Shown here: positions 1 to 7,513 of the stretch, piece by piece
Layout: each line of letters opens with the position of its first letter
Numbering within the stretch: position 1 is the stretch's first letter
Source of the DNA: Shinella sp. SUS2
GTDB taxonomy: Bacteria; Pseudomonadota; Alphaproteobacteria; Rhizobiales; Rhizobiaceae
DNA length: 64,000 bases
Reading direction: 5' to 3'
Assembly (NCBI RefSeq): GCF_001262505.1
Contig: NZ_KQ410729.1
Coordinates: 124,001-188,000 of the forward strand
Notes under the pieces: generated by a model
What the model was told of the DNA's origin: nothing
Database searches by the model: none
Seen by the model: only the letters and a program-made list of their open reading frames with translations
Translations under genes and position numbers: made by a program

Positions 1-462
1 CTCGCGCTTGGAGCGCAGCGAGCAGATTTCGAAGCCGAGCGGCTCGACGAGGCCGATGATTCCGGCCGCAGCCAGCATCGGTTTCAGGGCGATGAGCGCT
101 TCGGCGAGGTTGGCCTGCCGTTCGCCGTCGGCCTGCCCGGTGCCGTCGTTCTTCGGCACGAGCACGAGCGCGCGGGCACCTGCCGCTGCCGCGTAGTCGA
201 TCAGCTCCTTGGCCTCGGCGGCGCGGGCGTGTGTCCATTCGTTGAAGCGCTGGAGTGCGTTGATCGAGATGATCGTGACGCCGTGACGCTCGGCGAGCGC
301 TTTCACCTCGGCCGGCGCGGTGCCGTCCAGGATGGCGTTGCCATTGAGGTCGTTGCGGATCTCGACCTTCGTCATGCCGAGCGAGACGGCGAGGGCGAAG
401 AAGGCGTCGAGTTTCAGCGCGGGCGCTGTCATGTGGTTGAGAGCGAAGTCAAGGGGCGGCAT
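1..462 (-). CDS. IolI/MocC-like sugar isomerase, C-terminus cut by window edge
   Basis: The first 154 residues of a TIM-barrel protein of the sugar phosphate isomerase/epimerase superfamily are present; the rest lies beyond the left edge. The segment has the look of 2-keto-myo-inositol isomerase (IolI), with the strand motif VEIRNDL near residue 33 and the SINALQRFNEW stretch near residue 66. Known members interconvert inosose isomers in the cytoplasm during inositol breakdown, and the rhizopine protein MocC is a relative. It reads in the same direction as the LacI regulator upstream, with a 164-base gap. The neighbouring mocDEF-like genes fit an inositol-derivative substrate. The superfamily is clear; the exact substrate is inferred. 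Confidence 0.65.
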   Translation of the reverse strand, partial: MPPLDFALNHMTAPALKLDAFFALAVSLGMTKVEIRNDLNGNAILDGTAPAEVKALAERHGVTIISINALQRFNEWTHARAAEAKELIDYAAAAGARALVLVPKNDGTGQADGERQANLAEALIALKPMLAAAGIIGLVEPLGFEICSLRSKRE

Positions 463-626
463 GGAATGGGGGTCCTCCGGTCTTCGAGGCTGCCGACAGG
501 GCCGCCTCGTATGCACGCATGAGGATCGGGAAGCGCTTGGCGGGCGTCAAAGCCGAAGGTGCCGGCCACGCCCTCATCGCTGACAGAATTCATCGAGAAG
601 ATGATGGAAAACCATCAATTCCTCTG

Positions 627-1658
627 TCAGATATTCTCCGGAAGGAAAATGTCGAAGGGCAGGAAGGTCTGCCCGGGTACGGCGGCATCGCCCTTTTCGA
701 TGGCCGTTACCATCAGCGAGACGAGCTCGCGGCAGAGGGTGGGCAACGGCGTGCTGATCGCCATGGTGACGACGTCGTCCGCAAGGCCGGCCTTCGATTC
801 GGGCGTCAGCTCGTTGACGATGAGCTGGATCTTTCCGCCCAAACCCTCTTCACGGATGGCGGAAATCGCGCCTTCCATGCCGCCGCCGGCAACATAGAGG
901 CCGACGAGATCCGGGTGCTGGGCGAGCAGGTTGGCGGTCGCCTCGTGGGTGATCTCGCTGGTGTCGAGATTGACGAGCGTGTCCAGCACCTCGAAGCCCT
1001 CGCCCTTCTCACGGAAGAAGGAGCGGAAGCCCATCTCGCGCAGTTCGTGGCCATGGAAGCGATGGCTGCCGACGAAGATCGCCACTTTGCCGGGCCGACG
1101 GGCGCCGCGGGCGATCATCCAGGCCGCGGTGCGGCCAACCTTCATGTTGTTGAGGCCGATATAGCCCTGGCGCACGTCCATGGCGAAGTCGGAGAGCAGG
1201 CAGAAGAGGGGAATGCCCCGGTTCTTCAGGTCCTCCACCATTGTGGTCGTCGCCGGATAATCAGGGGCGACGACGGCAAGCGCCTGGTTGCGGGCCGATA
1301 GCTGCCGCAGCATCTCGGTCATCGCCGCCGGTGTCTGCGCATTGATAAAATCGATCTGCGGCACGATGCGCGCCGTGGTGCAGGCATTGCAGGCGATTTC
1401 GATCTCGCGTGCGAAATTCTGGTAGAAGGCCTGGCCCGGGCGCTGGAAGCTGAAGCCCAGCCTGTATTGTGGCAGGTCCTCGAAAACCCGCTGCCGGATC
1501 AGCCCGATCGCGTGATAGCCGATCGTATTTGCAGCATCGTAGACGCGCCGTGCCGTTTCCTCGCGCACCTTGTGGCGCCCGTTTAGCACGCGGTCGACCG
1601 TTGCCACGCTGACGCCGGCGGCTTTCGCCAGATCCGTAATGGTGGGCCGCGATGCCAT
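627..1658 (-). CDS. LacI-family transcriptional regulator
   Basis: A 343-residue LacI-type repressor. The N-terminal helix-turn-helix is plain (ITDLAKAAGVSVATVDRVLN, residues 6-25), followed by a periplasmic-binding-protein-like effector domain. The start at 1658 is chosen because a GGGAGGGG ribosome site lies just before it; an in-frame ATG at 1685 would add nine residues but has no such site. The gene diverges from the moc-like operon at 1821 and precedes the IolI-like gene on the same strand, so it probably controls one or both in response to an inositol-like or sugar ligand. The ligand cannot be read from sequence. The 162-base divergent region contains GAATG and CATTC half-sites (1700-1704 and 1718-1722), which are too short to call an operator. 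Confidence 0.9.
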   Translation of the reverse strand: MASRPTITDLAKAAGVSVATVDRVLNGRHKVREETARRVYDAANTIGYHAIGLIRQRVFEDLPQYRLGFSFQRPGQAFYQNFAREIEIACNACTTARIVPQIDFINAQTPAAMTEMLRQLSARNQALAVVAPDYPATTTMVEDLKNRGIPLFCLLSDFAMDVRQGYIGLNNMKVGRTAAWMIARGARRPGKVAIFVGSHRFHGHELREMGFRSFFREKGEGFEVLDTLVNLDTSEITHEATANLLAQHPDLVGLYVAGGGMEGAISAIREEGLGGKIQLIVNELTPESKAGLADDVVTMAISTPLPTLCRELVSLMVTAIEKGDAAVPGQTFLPFDIFLPENI

Positions 1659-1820
1659 GTCCCCTCCCTGAAATCTTTCCATCATAACTGGATGATGTTG
1701 AATGATGTGTTTTGACGCATTCTATCATGGCAGGATTGAGGGATGCAGGCAAGGACGGTATCGTTTGTGCATCAGGCAAGGCGGGGCGTGCAGGTGACGC
1801 CGCAAGGGAGGATACGAGGG

Positions 1821-2906
1821 ATGAAGCCGACGAAGCGGGACTACAGCCTTCTTGGCCGTGACGCCGAGGCCGCCGTGGCCAACGGCCTGGCCGCTGCCGA
1901 GTGGTATCACACCGAGATCGCCCGCAAGGAGATGAAGGCGCTGATGCAACGCGGCGACGGGCCGGCGATCCGCGATACCGCCATCTGGCTCGGCACCATG
2001 CTGGTCACCGGCGCTGCCGGTATCTGGCTGTGGGGCAGCTGGTGGGCGGTGCCGTTCTTCCTCGTCTATGGCGTACTCTATGGATCGGCCTCCGACAGCC
2101 GCTGGCACGAATGCGGCCACGGCACGGCCTTCAAGACGATGTGGATGAACGACGCCGTCTACCAGATCGCCTGTTTCATGATCATGCGCAATCCGGTGAC
2201 CTGGCGCTGGAGTCACACGCGCCACCACACGGATACGGTCATCGTCGGCCGCGATCCCGAGATCGCCGTGATGCGCCCGCCGGATCTCGCGCGCCTCGTG
2301 CTCAATTTCTTCGGCCTGCTCGATGCGTGGCATGCCGTCATCGACATGCTGCGCAACGCGGCGGGCGTGATGAGCGCGGCGGAAAAGAGCTTTATTCCCG
2401 CCTCCGAGCAGCCGAAGGCGATCCGTATCGCCCGTATCTGGCTTGCCATCTATGCCGCGACCATCGCGCTCTGTTTCGCGCTCGGCTCCATCCTGCCGGC
2501 GATGCTGATCGGCCTGCCGCGGCTTTATGGCGCCTGGCACCATGTGCTGACAGGTCTCCTGCAGCATGGCGGCCTTGCCGACAACGTCATCGACCACCGG
2601 CTGAACAGCCGAACGGTCTACATGAATCCGGTCAGCCGCTTCATCTACTGGAACATGAACTACCATGTGGAGCACCACATGTTCCCGATGGTGCCTTACC
2701 ATGCGCTGCCGCGGCTGCACGCCATGATCAAGCACGACTTGCCGGCGCCGAACCCGTCCATGTGGCACGGCTATCGGGAAATGATCCCCGCCTTCCTGCG
2801 CCAGCTTCGCAACGAGGACTATTTCCTCAAGCGTGATCTGCCCGCGACGGCGCGGCCCTACAAGGAAGAATTCCACAGCGAGGCGGCCGTCGCGGCCGCC
2901 GAATAA
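1821..2906 (+). CDS. MocD-like membrane di-iron oxygenase (fatty acid desaturase family)
   Basis: A 361-residue integral membrane protein of the fatty acid desaturase/hydroxylase superfamily. It has hydrophobic segments near residues 55-90 and 210-240 and the three histidine boxes that bind the di-iron centre: HECGHG (near 96), HTRHH (near 133) and HVEHH (near 284). Rhizobium leguminosarum MocD belongs to this family and is required, with MocE and MocF, to demethylate the rhizopine 3-O-methyl-scyllo-inosamine. Here the ferredoxin and reductase genes follow directly, so the protein is very likely the oxygenase of a three-component system. Start 1821 follows a GGGAGG site and removes 26 upstream residues without family character. 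The substrate is unproven: inositol methyl ether, methylated amine or a lipid are possible. Confidence 0.8.
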   Translation: MKPTKRDYSLLGRDAEAAVANGLAAAEWYHTEIARKEMKALMQRGDGPAIRDTAIWLGTMLVTGAAGIWLWGSWWAVPFFLVYGVLYGSASDSRWHECGHGTAFKTMWMNDAVYQIACFMIMRNPVTWRWSHTRHHTDTVIVGRDPEIAVMRPPDLARLVLNFFGLLDAWHAVIDMLRNAAGVMSAAEKSFIPASEQPKAIRIARIWLAIYAATIALCFALGSILPAMLIGLPRLYGAWHHVLTGLLQHGGLADNVIDHRLNSRTVYMNPVSRFIYWNMNYHVEHHMFPMVPYHALPRLHAMIKHDLPAPNPSMWHGYREMIPAFLRQLRNEDYFLKRDLPATARPYKEEFHSEAAVAAAE

Positions 2907-2931
2907 TCAGCACGCCACCGGAGGAGAGACC

Positions 2932-3246
2932 ATGAGCGACACCTGGGTAGAAGTCTGCGCAGCGGACGAGATCGACGAGGAGGACGTCGTCCGCTTCGAC
3001 CATGCGGGCCGCACCTTCGCGATCTATCGCAGCCCGGAAGACACCTATCACGCGACGGACGGGCTATGCACCCACGAGAAGATCCACCTTGCCGACGGGC
3101 TGGTGATGGATCACATCATCGAATGTCCCAAGCACAACGGCCGCTTCGATTACAAGACCGGCGAGGCAAAGGGCGCCCCGGTCTGTGTCGACCTCAAGAC
3201 CTATCCGGTCAAGGTCGAGGGCGGTACGGTCTTCATCGGGCTCTAG
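2932..3246 (+). CDS. MocE-family Rieske [2Fe-2S] ferredoxin
   Basis: A 104-residue soluble Rieske-type ferredoxin. The cluster ligands are visible as C-x-H in LCTHEK (near residue 45) and C-x2-H in ECPKHNG (near residue 64). It would carry electrons from the flavoprotein encoded next to the di-iron oxygenase encoded just before. A GGAGGAGA ribosome site sits six bases ahead of the ATG, and 25 bases separate it from the oxygenase gene, which implies co-transcription. The length and spacing of the two motifs match bacterial Rieske ferredoxins of aromatic and rhizopine oxygenases. Family assignment is firm; the pathway follows from neighbours. Confidence 0.88.
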   Translation: MSDTWVEVCAADEIDEEDVVRFDHAGRTFAIYRSPEDTYHATDGLCTHEKIHLADGLVMDHIIECPKHNGRFDYKTGEAKGAPVCVDLKTYPVKVEGGTVFIGL

Positions 3247-3298
3247 CTTTCTTTGTTTTCGCGGTTCCGGCCGCCGGAACTGCCGGGAGGATCTCGTC

Positions 3299-4522
3299 AT
3301 GGCGGATTTCGTCATCGTCGGCGCCGGCGAATGCGGCGCGCGCGCAGCCTTTGCGCTGAGGGGAAAGGGTTTTGATGGCACGATCACCCTGATCGGGAAT
3401 GAGGACCATCTGCCCTATGAGCGTCCGCCCCTCTCCAAGGAGGCGCTGGTCGCCGGCGACGGCCCGAAGCTTATCGCGGACGCGGAGCGCTATGCCGCCG
3501 CCGGTATCGCGGTGCTTCGCGGCCGTCCGGTCATCGAGATCGACCGGACCGCCCGGCGGGTACTGCTCGGCGACGGTACGGCGGTCCCCTATGACAAATT
3601 GCTGCTGGCGACCGGTGCGCGCCCGCGCAGCCTGCCGGGCACGGTTTGCGGCGGGCGCATCGCCGCCCTTCGCAGCCATGACGATGCCGCCCGCATCCGC
3701 GCCTATCTGGTGGAGGGAAGCCATATCGCCATTCTCGGCGGCGGCTTCATCGGCCTGGAGCTGGCGGCGAGCGCCCGCAAGCTCGGCGCGAGCGTGACCC
3801 TCATCGAGGGCCTGCCGCGCATTCTCAGCCGCGGCGTGCCGGCGGAGATCGCCGCGATCGTCGCAAGCCGCCATGCGGAAGAAGGCGTCGAGGTGCTGTG
3901 CGCTGCGAAGGTTGCCGGCATCGAAGAGCGGCCGGGCGAGGTTCGCCTCACGCTGGAAGACGGCCGCGTCGTTGCGGCCAGCCTGCTGGTCGTCGGCATC
4001 GGCGCGGTGCCGAACACGGAACTGGCGGAGATGGCGGGGCTTGCCGTGGACAATGGCATCGCTGTCGACGGCCTGCTGCGCACCTCCGATCCGGATATCC
4101 TTGCAGCCGGCGACTGCACCTCCTATCCGCTGCCGCTCTACGGCGACCGGCGCGTCCGGCTCGAATCCTGGCGCAATGCGCAGGAGCAGGGTCAGCTTGC
4201 GGCGGCCAACATGCTCGGCGGCGGCGAGGCGCATAGCGCCGTGCCGTGGTTCTGGTCGGACCAGTACGACATGACGCTGCAGATCGCCGGGCTGGCCGAC
4301 GACGCGGCGATGACCGTGCGGCGCGACCTCGGCGAGGGGGCCTTCATCCTCTTCCATCTGGATGCCGCGGGCCGGCTGATCGCGGCAAGCGGCATCGGCA
4401 AGGGCAATGCGGTCGCCCGGGACATCCGCCTTGCGGAAATGCTGATCGCCGCCCGCCGCCATCCCGATCCTGTCGCGCTTGCCGCGCCGGAAACCAAACT
4501 GAAGACGTTGCTTGCCGCCTGA
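3299..4522 (+). CDS. MocF-like FAD-dependent ferredoxin reductase
   Basis: A 407-residue class I pyridine nucleotide-disulfide oxidoreductase of the BphA4/rhodocoxin reductase type. The FAD-binding GAGECG motif is at the N-terminus (residues 7-12), the YERPPLSK stretch near residue 41, the NAD-binding GGGFIGLE near residue 147, and the second FAD motif around AAGDCTS near residue 270. It would take electrons from NADH and reduce the Rieske ferredoxin. A CGGGAGG site precedes the chosen ATG; the longer reading from 3185 starts inside the ferredoxin gene and lacks such a site. Tight spacing with its neighbours supports a single mocDEF-like transcript. Confidence 0.87.
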   Translation: MADFVIVGAGECGARAAFALRGKGFDGTITLIGNEDHLPYERPPLSKEALVAGDGPKLIADAERYAAAGIAVLRGRPVIEIDRTARRVLLGDGTAVPYDKLLLATGARPRSLPGTVCGGRIAALRSHDDAARIRAYLVEGSHIAILGGGFIGLELAASARKLGASVTLIEGLPRILSRGVPAEIAAIVASRHAEEGVEVLCAAKVAGIEERPGEVRLTLEDGRVVAASLLVVGIGAVPNTELAEMAGLAVDNGIAVDGLLRTSDPDILAAGDCTSYPLPLYGDRRVRLESWRNAQEQGQLAAANMLGGGEAHSAVPWFWSDQYDMTLQIAGLADDAAMTVRRDLGEGAFILFHLDAAGRLIAASGIGKGNAVARDIRLAEMLIAARRHPDPVALAAPETKLKTLLAA

Positions 4523-4541
4523 AGGGCGGTCCGGAGGACAG

Positions 4542-5336
4542 ATGAAGATCAGAAGACCAACCGTTGCCGACCTCAAGGCGATGAAGGGCAAGCGGCAGCT
4601 CACCATGCTGCGCGTCGTGACACTGGAGGAGGCGGAGGCCGCCGAGAAGGCGGGTGTCGATCTCGTTTCCGTGCCGCCAGCGTTGCTGGGCCCGGCCTTC
4701 CGGGAGGCGGCGCCGACTGTCTTTGCCTTTCCGGGGCTGGAATACGGCGATCTCGTCACGGCGGACGACTATCTGCGCAGCGCCTTCCAGGCGATGAAGG
4801 CGGGGGGCGATGCGGTCTATTGCGCCGCCGGGCTTTCCACCGTCCGGCGCCTGCGGGAGGAGGGCATCCCGGTCTGCGGCCATGTCGGGCTCATTCCCTC
4901 CAAGGCCACCTGGACGGGCGGCTTCCGCGCCGTCGGCAAGACGGCCGAGAGCGCGCTGGAGATCTTCCGGCAGGTGAAGGCACTGGAGGAGGCAGGCGCC
5001 TTCGCGGCGGAGATCGAGGTGGTGCCGGGCGAGATCGCCACGGCGATCAGCGCGAGGACAGGGCTCGTCATGCTCTCAATGGGGGCGGGCACGGGCTGCG
5101 ATGCGCAATACCTCTTCGCCGAGGATGTGCTCGGCCAGAATCGCGGGCACTATCCGCGCCATGCGAAGGTCTACCGCAACTTCGCTGCCGAATATGACCG
5201 GCTGCAGCTGGAGCGCATCGCGGCCTTCCGCGAATATGCCGACGACGTGCGCTCGGGCGCTTATCCGGAAAAGGGCCATCTCGTCGATATCGCGCCAGCC
5301 GAGCTTGCAGCGTTCCTCGATCGGCTTGATGCCTGA
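4542..5336 (+). CDS. PanB-superfamily protein lacking the usual metal ligands
   Basis: A 264-residue TIM-barrel protein resembling ketopantoate hydroxymethyltransferase (PanB). Shared landmarks are the PVCGHVGL motif (110-117), the conserved Glu in IEVVP (near 159), SMGAG (179-183) and the GHYPRHAKVY tail motif. Aligned by eye to E. coli PanB, however, the metal ligands Asp45, Asp84 and Glu114 correspond to Pro, Phe and Ala, and Lys112 to Tyr. It also lacks roughly 18 residues after the first strand. It is therefore unlikely to make ketopantoate in the standard way. Start 4542 follows a GGAGGA site, 19 bases after the reductase gene, so it belongs to the moc-like operon. A role in one-carbon handling or in processing the demethylated product is speculation. 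Confidence 0.75.
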   Translation: MKIRRPTVADLKAMKGKRQLTMLRVVTLEEAEAAEKAGVDLVSVPPALLGPAFREAAPTVFAFPGLEYGDLVTADDYLRSAFQAMKAGGDAVYCAAGLSTVRRLREEGIPVCGHVGLIPSKATWTGGFRAVGKTAESALEIFRQVKALEEAGAFAAEIEVVPGEIATAISARTGLVMLSMGAGTGCDAQYLFAEDVLGQNRGHYPRHAKVYRNFAAEYDRLQLERIAAFREYADDVRSGAYPEKGHLVDIAPAELAAFLDRLDA

Positions 5337-5397
5337 AAGCCGGTTCCCTCGCACGGGAAAACCGCCTATGTAGGCGCTGAAGCGTGAGGAGACGTTC

Positions 5398-5622
5398 ATG
5401 AAGTTCATCGATCCCGACCATCCGTTCTACCGTCCGCTCTGGCGGCGGCTGCTTTTGGTTGGGATCTGTGCTGCCTGGACGGCGGTGGAATTCTACAATG
5501 GCGAGCAGACCTGGGGCACCATCTTCCTCGTCGTCTCGGCCTATGCCTTCGCGCAGCTCATCCTCTTCTTCAAGCCGTCCGATCCGGCCGCAAAACCGCC
5601 GGAGCAGGAGCCGAAGGGCTAA
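5398..5622 (+). CDS. Small two-span membrane protein, unknown function
   Basis: A 74-residue protein with two predicted membrane segments (about residues 17-33 and 40-58), an Arg-rich N-terminal turn and a hydrophilic Pro/Lys/Glu tail. A GAGGAG ribosome site precedes the ATG. It lies 61 bases downstream of the PanB-like gene on the same strand and is followed immediately by a palindromic repeat. I do not recognise a named family, although similar short proteins are common in Rhizobiales. It could be the last gene of the moc-like operon or an independent unit; the sequence does not decide this. Confidence 0.7.
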   Translation: MKFIDPDHPFYRPLWRRLLLVGICAAWTAVEFYNGEQTWGTIFLVVSAYAFAQLILFFKPSDPAAKPPEQEPKG

Positions 5623-5668
5623 CGCAATTCCAGCAAGAGTGCGAAGCGGTTTTGCGTTCGGAATTGCG
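5623..5668. repeat. Rhizobial intergenic palindrome, copy 1
   Basis: A 46-base element directly after the stop codon of the small membrane protein. Perfect 9-base ends (CGCAATTCC and GGAATTGCG) enclose a core containing GCGAAGCGG. The same architecture recurs at 51484-51527 and, more loosely, at 34308-34352. Such mosaic palindromes are typical between rhizobial genes and can act as a transcript 3' end. Confidence 0.6.
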
Positions 5669-5734
5669 TTGAAACCGGAATTGGAGCGTTTTCGCGATTT
5701 GTAGAAAAGCGGAAATGCTCGGAGGCGCATCGTC

Positions 5735-6238
5735 TCAGCGCGCCAGGCCGAGGCTTTTTTCGACATTGATCCGCCGGATGGTCTCGTCGATCAGCATGTT
5801 GGCGATCTTCATGCGCAAGGTCGCATTGGCGCGCAGCTCTTCCGGCGCGCGGTCGGGGTGGTTTTCCCGGGCAAAGGCACGCCGGCGGGCGAGCAGTTCG
5901 TCCACGCTTTCCTTGCCGTTGAGACAAAGGTCGCTCGCCACCTCCTCCGGCGCGATGCGCAGGAGATGCGGTGGGGGTGGCGGGGGCTCGGCAGCAGCCG
6001 GTTGTTCCGGCTCCACAGGGGCAGGTTCCTCGTAGAGATCGAGATAGGCGGCTGCAGCCTGCGAGCCGGACATGAAGGCGCCGCCCGTGCCGAGGCCGGC
6101 GAAGCCGGAGGGCAATCCGCGCACTTCGGCCGGCCCCCCATTATCGTGCCCTTCATCGGCCGCCTCTTCCTCAGCCGCGTGGCGTGCCTCGGTCTTCAGC
6201 CGCTCCAGCACGGATTCGAATACGGTCATGCCGAACAT
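5735..6238 (-). CDS. Small acidic protein with a J-domain-like C-terminus
   Basis: A 167-residue protein. The first two thirds are low in complexity: an acidic/Ala N-terminus, a Gly-rich middle and a run of prolines near residue 90. The last 55 residues form a helical pair joined by an HPD-containing turn (ARENHPDR, near residue 125), which resembles a degenerate DnaJ domain. HPD is the motif by which J proteins stimulate Hsp70 ATPase. The start at 6238 is supported by a textbook AGGAGG site eight bases upstream; a start at 6253 would add five residues. The gene lies directly downstream of the GbpR-like gene on the same strand. No zinc-finger or substrate-binding domain is present, so a co-chaperone role is only a suggestion. 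Confidence 0.7.
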   Translation of the reverse strand: MFGMTVFESVLERLKTEARHAAEEEAADEGHDNGGPAEVRGLPSGFAGLGTGGAFMSGSQAAAAYLDLYEEPAPVEPEQPAAAEPPPPPPHLLRIAPEEVASDLCLNGKESVDELLARRRAFARENHPDRAPEELRANATLRMKIANMLIDETIRRINVEKSLGLAR

Positions 6239-6249
6239 GAAGGACCTCC

Positions 6250-7257
6250 TCAATCCGGCGAAAGCATCCGGCTGCGTTGCAGGATCAGATCATAGAGCAG
6301 TTTGGCGCTCGGCGGCAGCGCCCTGCCTTTGACCGAGATAAGGCTGTACGGCTTGATGTCGATCTCGAAATCGGTGTTGAGGATGCTGATTTCACCCGCC
6401 TGCGCGCCGACATCGGCGATGAAGACGGCCATGTCGCGGGCGACGGGGGCGATGGCGTTCGAGCCGCAGACGATGGCGGTCGTCAGCAGAATGGACGAAG
6501 TGTTGACCACGGTGGAGGGCAGCGGCACGCCGGCAGCGAGGAACAGTTCCTCGATGCGCCGGCGAAGCAGTGTGCCGGCCGGCTGGAAGACCCAGTCGTA
6601 GTGCGGCAGGTCGGCAAGGCTGGCGGCGGGTTTTTCGAGCAGCGGATGGCCCTTGCGCACGATGAGGCAGGCCTTTTCGATGCCGATCTCGGTGACGTTG
6701 AAGAGCCGCGGATTGAGATCGTCGGGCACGCGGGCGATGATGAAGTCCTGCCGTGCCGCCAGAAGCTCCCGGGCGAGCACGTTGCTCGTCTCCACGCGCA
6801 CATTCACCTCGATGCCGGGATAGGCGGCGCTGACCTGCTGGATCGCCGGGACGGCGAGGCTGATCGCCGGCGCCGTCACCGAGCCGAGGAAGACCGAGCC
6901 GCCGGTGCCGGATTTCAGGGCGGAAAGCTCGCGGTCGACTTCGCGCAGTTCGAGAAGGATGGTGCGCGCGCGCCGCGCAAAGGCTCGGCCGAAGGCGGTG
7001 AGCGCCACGCCCCGCGAGACACGCTCGCACAGCTGCGCCTTGAGGATGGTCTCCATTTCCGTCAGCATGCGGGAGGCGGCGGGCTGGGATATGTTCAACG
7101 CATCGGCAGCGGCGCTGACCTGCTTGTGCTCCTCGATGGCGACGATCATGCGCAGGTGACTGAGCTTCAGGCCGCTGCGCAGAAGGCCGACGTCCTTGAG
7201 ATCCCCACCGCCCTCGCCGGGGAAGAGCTGTTCGTCGATATCATCGTCTAAACGCAT
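6250..7257 (-). CDS. gbpR: GbpR-like LysR regulator of the chvE-ggu locus
   Basis: A 335-residue LysR-type regulator. A roughly 30-residue leader precedes the winged helix-turn-helix (residues 35-95, with AAADALNISQPAASRML), followed by the two-lobed inducer domain. In Agrobacterium, GbpR is a LysR protein encoded divergently from chvE that controls its sugar-dependent expression. The same arrangement and a closely matching length are seen here, with chvE starting 256 bases away on the other strand. The ATG at 7257 has only a weak GAGATA site; a non-ATG start upstream would add six residues. A palindrome 24-45 bases upstream of the start is a likely binding site. Confidence 0.85.
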   Translation of the reverse strand: MRLDDDIDEQLFPGEGGGDLKDVGLLRSGLKLSHLRMIVAIEEHKQVSAAADALNISQPAASRMLTEMETILKAQLCERVSRGVALTAFGRAFARRARTILLELREVDRELSALKSGTGGSVFLGSVTAPAISLAVPAIQQVSAAYPGIEVNVRVETSNVLARELLAARQDFIIARVPDDLNPRLFNVTEIGIEKACLIVRKGHPLLEKPAASLADLPHYDWVFQPAGTLLRRRIEELFLAAGVPLPSTVVNTSSILLTTAIVCGSNAIAPVARDMAVFIADVGAQAGEISILNTDFEIDIKPYSLISVKGRALPPSAKLLYDLILQRSRMLSPD

Positions 7258-7280
7258 GGTTATCTCGATCGGCAAAAATA

Positions 7281-7302
7281 GTATATATCTGCCTCCATAT
7301 AC
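7281..7302. promoter_or_regulatory. Candidate LysR operator between gbpR and chvE
   Basis: Perfect inverted repeat GTATAT-N10-ATATAC, AT-rich in a GC-rich background, close to the T-N11-A form of LysR boxes. It lies just upstream of gbpR and about 210 bases upstream of chvE. A TTGACA that could be a -35 element for chvE is at 7336-7341, without a convincing -10 partner. Binding by GbpR is inferred from position. Confidence 0.45.
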
Positions 7303-7513
7303 CAGTTTTGATATCGAAATAGAAGTTCATTGCATTTGACAGTTATGGCAATTCGGTAGACGTTGCGCCAATGTGCGCTGGGGTCCTTGGGAGTGGGGAC
7401 CGGCGGGCTCCATGCCTTCCAGTCCAGGCCGTCGTCTGAATGCGACCCCGCCCGTGCACAGAACAATGCCTGGCCGCAATTTCGGCCAGTGCGCACCAGG
7501 GAGAGACCTTTCA

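Noticed and set aside
1700..1722. GAATG-N13-CATTC as a LacI operator
   Set aside because: Five-base arms with a long spacer are too likely by chance, and no second copy was seen.
3233..4759. A 508-codon minus-strand frame
   Set aside because: It is antisense to the ferredoxin reductase and PanB-like genes, both of which have convincing motifs and ribosome sites.
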